Part shown: in pieces, positions 24,033 through 30,757 of the stretch
How the letters are laid out: each line of letters opens with the position of its first letter
Numbering within the stretch: the stretch's first letter is position 1
Virus record (IMG/VR): IMGVR_UViG_3300023174_003074
Span: 1-30,815 of that record
Reading direction: 5' to 3' (one strand)
DNA from: a virus
Length of the DNA: 30,815 nt
The notes under the pieces: generated by a model
Databases searched by the model: none
The model's input: only the letters and a program-made list of their open reading frames with translations
Told to the model about the DNA's origin: nothing
Position numbers and translations under genes: made by a program

Positions 24033-25562
24033 ATGCCATTTAGAGATTATAGTCAATCAAAAAACAAAATATGTCCTAAGTGTAATACGGGTTCACCTTG
24101 GCCTTTAATAATATGGGATAATGTTTTAAATTTAGGGTATAAACATAGAATAAGATGTGGATTTAAAGCAAATACATGTGCGGGTATCAGGAGTGGTACT
24201 AACCCATCACAATCTCTTTTTATTGTTGGTACATTAGTAACTGATGATGATTTATTATCTCTTGGATTTCCAACAACATATAAAACACCAAGCACAGGTG
24301 GTCCTACTGGATGTATTGATTCTGTCTGTGGATGTGAGTATAAAGTTGGTGATGTATGGAAATATACTCCCAATTCCGGAAAGTTAACACTATCTTATAG
24401 TGGAGTATGTGACGGTAGTATGGGTATAAACATGGAAGTTTTTGACTATAATTCCGCTACTGAGCAATGGTCAGTGTCAAGGTGTGCTTCATCAACTGGA
24501 TTTGGTTATAATGAAAGTTCAAAAGGACAAAATGGTGTAAGTGGTAGTATCACTTTAGAAGACGGAACATTATATTCATATTTATATAATACAAAAAATA
24601 TATTAGTAGCAGTTTTTGATGACAATGGTGGTTGTGGAAATGGTGGATGTAATTATTTAACTATAACTTTAAATTATAACTCCAAATCAAAAAACTACTA
24701 TACAGATTTAGATAAAGATTGTGGTGGTAGATGTAATAATAAAAAGAAGGGATCATGCAGAACAACAGGAGGAGGTGGAATTCTTGGTGGATTTGCTTGT
24801 GAAACTTGCTTAAAGGCGTTAGAAAAATATAATAGCGATTTGGGGGGACGCGGAGGAATAATATCATCTCAAACTGATGATAATCCTGCATTTATTAATA
24901 CATATGATGAATGTTTATCAACATTACCAACACAATGTGGTTCACTATGTTGTAAATTTTTCTTTCCATGCGGTACTACAGTTACTCCCACTGGAGGTCC
25001 TACTGATAGTGTTTATTGTTTGAGAAGTGGTAGCACAACACCTTGTATGAATCCAAACGATACACCCGCAAATAGATATAATAACTGTGATCTATTAGCT
25101 GATTGTAAGAATAGAGGATGTTGTTTTGATTTTTGTGGAGATATAGGATTACCAGCTGGTCAAAATTTTACAGATATTATTTCATGGGATCAGTGTCCGG
25201 GTAATTCTATTAAGGGTGGAACAACTAGTAACAATTATAGTTTTGCAAGAACAAATCCAGAACCTGATTTTGTTAGTAATGGTTGTAGTTGTGGTTCTAA
25301 AAATTTTAATACTTGGTGTTTTAGAAATCCCAAAACAGATCAAACTATAAGCTGGTCAACTGCTAGTGCTGCTGAAAAAACTGCATGGAGAGGAATAAAG
25401 TATCAAAATCTATATAATGGTAAAAACTGGAATAGCACTACTAAGACGGAAACTCTATGTGTTGATGGTAGTCCATGTGAATATCCATTATTGCCTGAAG
25501 GTGATTCTTTTTATGATAAATTAGTATTTCAAACTTGTATTGATGTTGGTATATTATCGTAA
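24033..25562 (+). CDS. Unrecognised 509-residue cysteine-containing protein
   Basis: The gene begins 3 bases after the previous stop, with AGGGA at 24022-24026 as a weak ribosome site. The N-terminus has a zinc-knuckle-like CPKC pair (KNKICPKCNTGSPWPLIIWD). Residues ~115-230 look like a beta-sandwich (YTPNSGKLTLSYSGVCDG, GSITLEDGTLYSYLYN, NILVAVFDDNGGC, NYLTITLNYN) similar in style to extracellular carbohydrate-binding domains. The second half alternates Cys clusters and Gly/Asn-rich loops, including CDLLADCKNRGCC, a degenerate form of the shared cysteine module. There is no signal peptide or catalytic motif. Probable virion adhesion protein by context; identity unknown. Confidence 0.83.
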   Translation: MPFRDYSQSKNKICPKCNTGSPWPLIIWDNVLNLGYKHRIRCGFKANTCAGIRSGTNPSQSLFIVGTLVTDDDLLSLGFPTTYKTPSTGGPTGCIDSVCGCEYKVGDVWKYTPNSGKLTLSYSGVCDGSMGINMEVFDYNSATEQWSVSRCASSTGFGYNESSKGQNGVSGSITLEDGTLYSYLYNTKNILVAVFDDNGGCGNGGCNYLTITLNYNSKSKNYYTDLDKDCGGRCNNKKKGSCRTTGGGGILGGFACETCLKALEKYNSDLGGRGGIISSQTDDNPAFINTYDECLSTLPTQCGSLCCKFFFPCGTTVTPTGGPTDSVYCLRSGSTTPCMNPNDTPANRYNNCDLLADCKNRGCCFDFCGDIGLPAGQNFTDIISWDQCPGNSIKGGTTSNNYSFARTNPEPDFVSNGCSCGSKNFNTWCFRNPKTDQTISWSTASAAEKTAWRGIKYQNLYNGKNWNSTTKTETLCVDGSPCEYPLLPEGDSFYDKLVFQTCIDVGILS

Positions 25563-25574
25563 TAAAAAACAATA

Positions 25575-26450
25575 ATGTCATATAATAAACCACTACCAAG
25601 ATTAACAAATATACAAGATGAGTGGTGTACTACCGCATCATCTTCTTGTGGTAATTGTGGTATGCCTTCAACTATAGACAATGATGATTTAATTAAGAAA
25701 GAAGGCGGTTCTCCTGGATTTATAGCAGCAGTAAAACATATGTGTGTCAGTTCTGCTCCATGTGGTTGGGTATTGAGAAAAGATGTTTCTTATGGTAGTA
25801 GTAATCCCGCATTAACAGCAGATATTGATTATTGTCAAAAAACAGATTCATTAATATTTGAAACTACAGATGATAAAGTATGTAATCAATTAAGAGATTA
25901 TAATAAAAATGTTTCAACATTTGGAACTCTAACCACTCAAGAATATAAAACACCAAAAACTTCAAGTCATATAATGAAGTTGGTTCATAAAGATTATTTT
26001 AAAAATGAATGTTCTACTAGAATATCATCAAATATTGGACAAGAACAAAATACAATATTACATGCAAGTAATTGTATTTCTGATGTTGGAAATGACGATA
26101 GAGGTGCTAGTCTTGGTATAAGACATTATATACAAAATTGTAATTCATATTCTATGGATTTAAATCCAGTAGCAGATAGATCGTCATCAAAGCATAAATG
26201 CTGTTCTCCAAAAATAAGTGGTCCATTTTTATTAGAAACAAATTATAAAAATGCATTATTTGCAGCAAGAAAAGCAGCAAATGGAAAACCACCAGCAGAA
26301 CCTATTAAAGAAAAAATTTTTGATGCTCCTGTTTATATTAGTCTTTTTTCAAATATTCCAGATTATACTCTTTTAAGTGATAATTTTGCATATAATTTAC
26401 AAAATAGAATAGATTGTGAATGTACAAATTTATCTGATACACCATGTTAA
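25575..26450 (+). CDS. 291-residue paralogue of the 863-residue cassette protein (core domain only)
   Basis: Begins 12 bases after the previous stop with no Shine-Dalgarno (AATAAAAAACAATAATG). It matches the 21438 product at both ends and in order: CGMPSTIDNDDL and EGGSPGFIAAVKHMCV near the N-terminus, SHIMKLVHKDYFKNECSTRI, NCNSYSMDLNPVA, CCSPKISGPFLLE and NFAYNLQNRIDCEC toward the end. It lacks the large central insert and the cysteine-module tail, ending at TPC. The shared stretch TGCTGTTCTCCAAAAATAAG, with more identity after it, is conserved at DNA level, so duplication is moderately recent. The two products may build one structure with long and short arms (inference). Confidence 0.87.
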   Translation: MSYNKPLPRLTNIQDEWCTTASSSCGNCGMPSTIDNDDLIKKEGGSPGFIAAVKHMCVSSAPCGWVLRKDVSYGSSNPALTADIDYCQKTDSLIFETTDDKVCNQLRDYNKNVSTFGTLTTQEYKTPKTSSHIMKLVHKDYFKNECSTRISSNIGQEQNTILHASNCISDVGNDDRGASLGIRHYIQNCNSYSMDLNPVADRSSSKHKCCSPKISGPFLLETNYKNALFAARKAANGKPPAEPIKEKIFDAPVYISLFSNIPDYTLLSDNFAYNLQNRIDCECTNLSDTPC

Positions 26451-26468
26451 TGTTAAATACATTGCATA

Positions 26469-26476
26469 TATAAATA
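26469..26476 (+). promoter_or_regulatory. T4-type late promoter box for the gp67-gp21 unit
   Basis: An exact TATAAATA in the 44-base gap after the accessory cassette. Transcription would begin near 26482, on the Shine-Dalgarno AAGGA (26482-26486) itself, 13 bases before the ATG at 26495. Confidence 0.8.
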
Positions 26477-26494
26477 AAGAAAAGGATTCAAATT

Positions 26495-26764
26495 ATGTCA
26501 AATTTTATAGAAAAATTAGTTAATGGTAATTTAGAGGATTTTCGCAATCAAGTATTCAATACTCTTTATGCCAAAGCAGAAGAAGCATTAAATGAAAGAA
26601 AGGTGCAAGTTGCATCATCTCTATATTCCCCAGAAGAAGAAACAATAGAAGAAGAAAATATTCCAGAGCCAGTTGTAGCAAGAAGAATTGCTGGTGGAAT
26701 GGATTCAAAAACAGCAAAAACAAAGAAGTTAGGATTTAAAGGAAAGCACCCAGGTAAAGGATAA
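26495..26764 (+). CDS. gp67: Prohead core protein (gp67-like)
   Basis: 89 residues. The N-terminal half (EKLVNGNLEDFRNQVFNTLY, then AKAEEALNERKVQVASSLYS) is helical and resembles the T4 gp67 pattern, with an acidic segment after it (PEEETIEEENIPEP). It differs in its basic, glycine-containing tail (KTKKLGFKGKHPGKG), whereas T4 gp67 ends acidic. T4 gp67 is an internal scaffold component cut up by gp21 during maturation, and the gene lies just before gp21, as here. The identification rests on position, size and helical pattern. It is 2 bases from the next gene. Confidence 0.72.
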   Translation: MSNFIEKLVNGNLEDFRNQVFNTLYAKAEEALNERKVQVASSLYSPEEETIEEENIPEPVVARRIAGGMDSKTAKTKKLGFKGKHPGKG

Positions 26765-26766
26765 AT

Positions 26767-27420
26767 ATGAAATTAATAACAGAAACAATACAAGATATTA
26801 AATACATCACAGAGGAATCTGATGGTGCAAAATCAATGTATATTGTTGGTCCATATATGGTGGCAGAAGAAAAAAATAGAAATGGTAGAGTATATTCTCA
26901 ACCAATTCTAGAATCTGCAGTAACATCATATGTTAATAATTTTGTAAAACCTGGTAGAGCTCTAGGAGAATTAGGACATCCAGAAAACCCAACAGTAAAC
27001 TTAAATCAAGTATCACATTCTATTAAAAGTTTGGTATTTGAAGGTAATGTTTGTGTAGGTAAAGCCAAAATTTTAAATACGACCCCAATGGGTAAAATTG
27101 CGGAATCTTTAATTAAAGAGGGTGTAAAATTAGGTGTTTCTAGTCGTGGTATGGGTTCATTAAAGGAAATGAATGGTGTCAATTATGTACAACCAGACTT
27201 CATGATTGCTGCAGTAGACATTGTAGCAGATCCATCTGCCCCAGGTGCATTCGTAAATGGAATTATGGAAGGTAAGGAATGGGTATGGGAAAATGGAATA
27301 ATTAAAGAAGTTCAACTAGAAAATTACAAAAATAAATTAAATAATACCCCAAAAAGACTACAAGAAGAAACCCAATTAAAGATATTTGAACACTTTTTGT
27401 CAAAATTTAAAAATATATAA
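26767..27420 (+). CDS. gp21: Prohead core maturation protease (gp21-like)
   Basis: 217 residues, close to T4 gp21 (212). It is a serine protease of the phage prohead family that cleaves the scaffold and capsid proteins during head maturation. Visible active-site regions are RALGELGHPENP with His71 and KLGVSSRGMGSL with the Ser125/126 nucleophile, followed by DIVADPSAPGAF around 151-162. The N-terminus ITEESDGAKSMYIVGPYMVA is typical. AAAGGA at 26756-26761 gives a Shine-Dalgarno 5 bases ahead. It is co-transcribed with gp67. The C-terminal ~30 residues are Lys/Asn/Gln-rich. Confidence 0.95.
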   Translation: MKLITETIQDIKYITEESDGAKSMYIVGPYMVAEEKNRNGRVYSQPILESAVTSYVNNFVKPGRALGELGHPENPTVNLNQVSHSIKSLVFEGNVCVGKAKILNTTPMGKIAESLIKEGVKLGVSSRGMGSLKEMNGVNYVQPDFMIAAVDIVADPSAPGAFVNGIMEGKEWVWENGIIKEVQLENYKNKLNNTPKRLQEETQLKIFEHFLSKFKNI

Positions 27421-27423
27421 ATA
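27416..27423 (+). promoter_or_regulatory. T4-type late promoter box for gp22
   Basis: An exact TATAAATA overlaps the gp21 stop codon. Transcription would start near 27429, upstream of the Shine-Dalgarno AGGAG (27449-27453) and the ATG at 27461. Confidence 0.78.
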
Positions 27424-27460
27424 ATGCAAGACCAACAGATTGGAAAACAGGAGATTAAAA

Positions 27461-28675
27461 ATGGATCCAAAGAAATTAGCTGAAGAGATTTTAGAACAAC
27501 TTTTCCCTCAAAATGAAGAAGAACTCTTCGAAGAAAAAGACGAAGATGAAGATGAAGGTGAAGAGGATGAAGGTGAATATGAAGGTGAGGAAGAAGAAGA
27601 AGGACCAGAGCATGAGGAAAATGAGCCAGCAGGTCATGAAGCAGCAGAAGCAAAGGGTGGCAACAGTTCAAAAAACCAAGCATCCGTTGCAATGAAGCCA
27701 TCTATGGCATCTCCAGCAGTTAATGCAGGACCAAATAATGCATCAGGTAACTCAGTTCAAGATGCACATGGTGGTACACCAACCCCAGTAAATGGAAAAC
27801 CAGCATTCCAAACACTAACAGTAACCAATGTAAATGCAGCAGCAAATGCAGCAACATTAAACATGAAGCCATCATTTGCCGGTGTAGAACTTCCTTCATT
27901 AAATCGTGGTCAAATGCAAGAAGAAGTTAAGACACTTTTTGGTGCAGATGTATCAGAGGAATTTGTCGATAAGGCAGTATCTCTATATGAAGCATCAATT
28001 AATACAAATTTACAAACAATTACAGAACAAATGTCAGTTCTTTTTGAAGAAAAACTCGCAGAAAGCGTTGTTCAAATTGCAGAAGAACTAGAATCAAATG
28101 TAAGCGATTACCTTGGATATGTTGTTCAAGAATGGATAAAGGAAAATGAATTAGCAGTAGATAATGGTCTTCGTACAGAAATTGCAGAAAGTTTTATTGA
28201 AGGATTAAAGAATCTCTTTGCTGAATCATACATTGAGATGCCAGAAGATAAGACAAATATTTTTGACGAAATGACTACAGCAATTGAAAATCTAGAAACC
28301 AGAGTAAATGAAGAATTAGAAAAGAATATTTCTCTAAATGAACAAGTTTCTCTACTAGAAGCACAAGCAGTTTTTACAGAAGAAACAAAAACCCTAAAGA
28401 CAATTGATGCTGAAAATCTTCGTAAATTAGCAGAGAATGTAGAATTTTCAGATGTAGAAGATTTCCGCTCAAAAGTCAAATTATTAGTTGAAAATTATTC
28501 TAAGGTTAAGTCTGCACCAACAAAGAATACAACAGCAAACACAGAAAATACAAAAAATGTAGGTGCTGTAATTGATACTTTAATGGAAGAAACAGACAAT
28601 GCCCCACAAGTTGAATTTATCAACGAAAATATCAAACTTTACTCGGAAGTTCTTGGAAGAACAATTCAAGGATAA
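27461..28675 (+). CDS. gp22: Major prohead scaffolding core protein (gp22-like)
   Basis: 404 residues from ATG 27461, chosen over the in-frame TTG at 27440 because AGGAG at 27449-27453 lies 7 bases ahead. The N-terminal ~65 residues are extremely acidic (long Glu/Asp/Gly tracts at 27513-27640), followed by an Ala/Asn/Pro linker. The remainder is helical and coiled-coil-like (FEEKLAESVVQIAEELESNV, ESFIEGLKNLFAESYIE). It contains LYEA and LLEA, which fit the T4 gp21 cleavage rule (Ile/Leu-x-Glu before Ala/Gly). T4 gp22 has about 269 residues, so this is longer, largely through the acidic region. It forms the temporary core around which gp23 assembles. Confidence 0.9.
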   Translation: MDPKKLAEEILEQLFPQNEEELFEEKDEDEDEGEEDEGEYEGEEEEEGPEHEENEPAGHEAAEAKGGNSSKNQASVAMKPSMASPAVNAGPNNASGNSVQDAHGGTPTPVNGKPAFQTLTVTNVNAAANAATLNMKPSFAGVELPSLNRGQMQEEVKTLFGADVSEEFVDKAVSLYEASINTNLQTITEQMSVLFEEKLAESVVQIAEELESNVSDYLGYVVQEWIKENELAVDNGLRTEIAESFIEGLKNLFAESYIEMPEDKTNIFDEMTTAIENLETRVNEELEKNISLNEQVSLLEAQAVFTEETKTLKTIDAENLRKLAENVEFSDVEDFRSKVKLLVENYSKVKSAPTKNTTANTENTKNVGAVIDTLMEETDNAPQVEFINENIKLYSEVLGRTIQG

Positions 28676-28714
28676 CTCTAAATTATTAATTTTATATATA
28701 GATAAGAACCAAAT

Positions 28715-28720
28715 AAGGAG
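28715..28720 (+). promoter_or_regulatory. Ribosome binding site of gp23
   Basis: AAGGAG, 8 bases ahead of the ATG at 28729, fixes the start of the capsid gene. The AT-rich stretch TTTATATATAG at 28691-28701 may be a non-canonical late promoter, but it is not a TATAAATA. Confidence 0.75.
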
Positions 28721-28728
28721 CAAAAAAG

Positions 28729-30141
28729 ATGGACCCTACTCGTCAATTACTAACAGAATCAGTCAAAGCAAAGTGGAAGCCAATCCTTGAACACAATTCG
28801 CTTCCAGAGATTAAAGACTCATACAAGAAGCACTGCACAACTCTACTTCTAGAGAACGAAGAGAGATTCCTAAGAGAAACCTACCAAGGTATTTCAGGAA
28901 CTCAACTTGGTACATCTATACCAGGTGCAGGCACAACAACAGGTATCGATTCATTCGATCCAATTCTCATCAGCCTCGTTCGTCGTGCAATGCCAAATCT
29001 AATGGCATATGACCTAGCAGGCGTTCAACCAATGACCGGACCAACCGGACTCATCTTTGCAATGAAGAGTCGTTACGGTTCAGTAAGCGGTACTGGTGCA
29101 AGAACAGGTAGTGAAGCACTATTCAATGAAGCAGATACAGGACATTCTGGTGCTAATCTTGGTGGAACACACCTTGGTAACATGGGTGATCTATTCCAAG
29201 ACGATTCCGGTAACACCGATGGTCGCTTTGAGCCAGGTCGTGGTATGACAACCGTTCAAGGTGAAGGTTCAAACTTCAATGAAATGTCATTCACAATCGA
29301 GAAGACAGCAGTTGAAGCAAAAACCCGTGCTCTCAAGGCAGAATACACTCTAGAACTTGCACAAGACCTCAAGGCAGTTCATGGTCTAGATGCAGAAACA
29401 GAACTCGCAAACATTCTTTCAACAGAAATTATGTTCGAAATTAACCGCGAGCTCGTAAGAATGATTTATGATGTTTCTAAGCTCGGTGCACAACAAGCAG
29501 ATCTAGCATCTTATTCAACACCAGTCTTTGGTACAACCAAGGGTGGCGTATACGATCTAGAGAAGGACTCAGATGGTCGTTGGAGTGCTGAGAAGTTCCG
29601 TGGTCTTCTCTTCCAAATTGAAAGAGAAGCAAACACCATCGGTTCAGAAACTCGTAGAGGTCGTGGAAACATGGTAGTTGCATCTCCAGATGTAATCTCC
29701 GCACTCAGTATGAGTGGTATTCTTGACTTCTCACCAGCATTCAATTCAGCAATGAGTACAGATGTTAACGGAAGTACACTCGCAGGTACACTATCAGGTG
29801 GTAAGATCAAGGTTTACCTAGATCCATACTCAACACCAACTCACACAGAAACATGGACACCCGTAAACTATGTTTGCGTAGGTTATAAGGGAACAAGTCC
29901 ATACGATGCTGGTTTATTCTACTGTCCATATGTACCTCTACAAATGGTAAGAGCAGTTGATACCAGTACCTTCCAACCAAAGATCGGATTCAAGACTCGT
30001 TACGGTATGGTAAGCAATCCATTCGTTCTTGGAACTGACAGTGCTCCTGATGCTATGAGATTACAACGCAGAAGAAACCAATATTATCGTATCTTCCGCG
30101 TAGACAATCTACATGGTAATGATGCAAGTTACGGTGGTTGA
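28729..30141 (+). CDS. gp23: Major capsid protein (gp23-like)
   Basis: 470 residues (T4: 521). N-terminal pro-region KAKWKPILEHNSLPEI matches the T4 pattern WKPLLEGEGLPEI. The HK97-like core opens with LISLVRRAMPNLMAYDLAGV, QPMTGPTGLIFAMKSRYG, and has MSFTIEKTAVEAKTRALKAE with YTLELAQDLKAVHGLDAETE. The end includes VDTSTFQPKIGFKTRYGM and RLQRRRNQYYRIFRV. Hexamers form the head shell after gp21 removes the pro-region. The codons are the most host-like in the window (many CGT, CTC, AAC, GGT), consistent with very high expression. Confidence 0.97.
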   Translation: MDPTRQLLTESVKAKWKPILEHNSLPEIKDSYKKHCTTLLLENEERFLRETYQGISGTQLGTSIPGAGTTTGIDSFDPILISLVRRAMPNLMAYDLAGVQPMTGPTGLIFAMKSRYGSVSGTGARTGSEALFNEADTGHSGANLGGTHLGNMGDLFQDDSGNTDGRFEPGRGMTTVQGEGSNFNEMSFTIEKTAVEAKTRALKAEYTLELAQDLKAVHGLDAETELANILSTEIMFEINRELVRMIYDVSKLGAQQADLASYSTPVFGTTKGGVYDLEKDSDGRWSAEKFRGLLFQIEREANTIGSETRRGRGNMVVASPDVISALSMSGILDFSPAFNSAMSTDVNGSTLAGTLSGGKIKVYLDPYSTPTHTETWTPVNYVCVGYKGTSPYDAGLFYCPYVPLQMVRAVDTSTFQPKIGFKTRYGMVSNPFVLGTDSAPDAMRLQRRRNQYYRIFRVDNLHGNDASYGG

Positions 30142-30161
30142 TTTTAATTAGTCTCTGACGA

Positions 30162-30187
30162 AAGGGGAGGTCGAAAGACCTCCCCTT
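30162..30187 (+). terminator. Rho-independent terminator after gp23
   Basis: A perfect 11-base-pair stem, AAGGGGAGGTC (30162-30172) with GACCTCCCCTT (30177-30187), is closed by a GAAA tetraloop. The following ATCATTTTATAAA is a weak U tract. It ends the capsid transcript 20 bases past the gp23 stop. Confidence 0.92.
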
Positions 30188-30194
30188 ATCATTT

Positions 30195-30202
30195 TATAAA
30201 TA
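30195..30202 (+). promoter_or_regulatory. T4-type late promoter box for the 30208 gene
   Basis: An exact TATAAATA immediately follows the terminator. With the T4 spacing, the first transcribed base falls at or within a base or two of 30208, the A of the start codon. Confidence 0.78.
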
Positions 30203-30207
30203 CTCAT

Positions 30208-30738
30208 ATGGATACATCATTTTTAAAATCTGTATTAGCAAGACAACCTCAAACACTGAATACTCTTCAACCAAATGAGTTCCGTGTTGTATTTTCTAAA
30301 ATTCCACATGTAGTTTATTTCTGCCAAAAAGCAAATATCCCTGGACTACAATTAAACGAATATCAACAACCAACTCCCTTTGCTACACCTGTTCGTAGAC
30401 CAATGGGACAAATATTATATGATAATTTTGATATGGATTTTTTAGTAGCAGAAGATATGGAAAATTGGAAACAATTACATGATTGGTTAACTTCTATTCC
30501 ACCAACTGTAGAATGGAAAGATGAAAAAAAGAAACATCAAGATTATTATTCCGATGCATCTTTACTAATAATGAATAGTATGTCAAAACCATTTTTTGCA
30601 ATACATTTTAGAAATTGTTTTCCATTATCTTTATCAAATATTGAATTACAAACAACTGTAAATGATATTACACCAGTTATGTGCTCCGCATCATTTGGAT
30701 ATACTGGTTATTATCTTGAAAATTTGACTAGTTCGTAA
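30208..30738 (+). CDS. Second tail-tube-fold protein (minor tail tube or tail-completion component)
   Basis: 176 residues. It shares the gp19 fold pattern: FRVVFSKIPHVVYFCQKANI, PGLQLNEYQQPTPF, PVRRPMGQILYDNFDMDFLV, and EDMENWKQLHDWL, where gp19 here has FFCKAATLP ... YPGD ... FDDWTIDIINDQNM. It ends with a beta-rich FGYTGYYLENL. No Shine-Dalgarno precedes the ATG, and the late promoter puts the transcript start on it, so the mRNA may be leaderless. The length equals T4 gp3 (176), and gp3 is often found between gp23 and uvsY in related phages as I recall, but gp19/gp54-type tube proteins are the other option. The exact role is unsettled. Confidence 0.85.
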   Translation: MDTSFLKSVLARQPQTLNTLQPNEFRVVFSKIPHVVYFCQKANIPGLQLNEYQQPTPFATPVRRPMGQILYDNFDMDFLVAEDMENWKQLHDWLTSIPPTVEWKDEKKKHQDYYSDASLLIMNSMSKPFFAIHFRNCFPLSLSNIELQTTVNDITPVMCSASFGYTGYYLENLTSS

Positions 30739-30751
30739 TCTGTGATATACT
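30724..30751 (+). promoter_or_regulatory. Probable early, sigma70-type extended -10 promoter for the uvsY-like gene
   Basis: TTGACT at 30724-30729 and TATACT at 30746-30751 are separated by 16 bases, with TG at 30743-30744 giving an extended -10. Transcription would start close to 30758, the next ATG. It overlaps the end of the 30208 gene. Confidence 0.55.
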
Positions 30752-30757
30752 TACATC

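Noticed and set aside
27324-27701. Minus-strand 125-residue frame rich in Leu and His, opposite gp22
   Set aside because: It is the complement of the acidic GAA/GAG/GAT tract of gp22. No supporting signals.
28599-28790. 63-residue plus-strand frame spanning the gp22-gp23 junction
   Set aside because: It overlaps the ends of two well-supported genes and the gp23 ribosome site in another frame.
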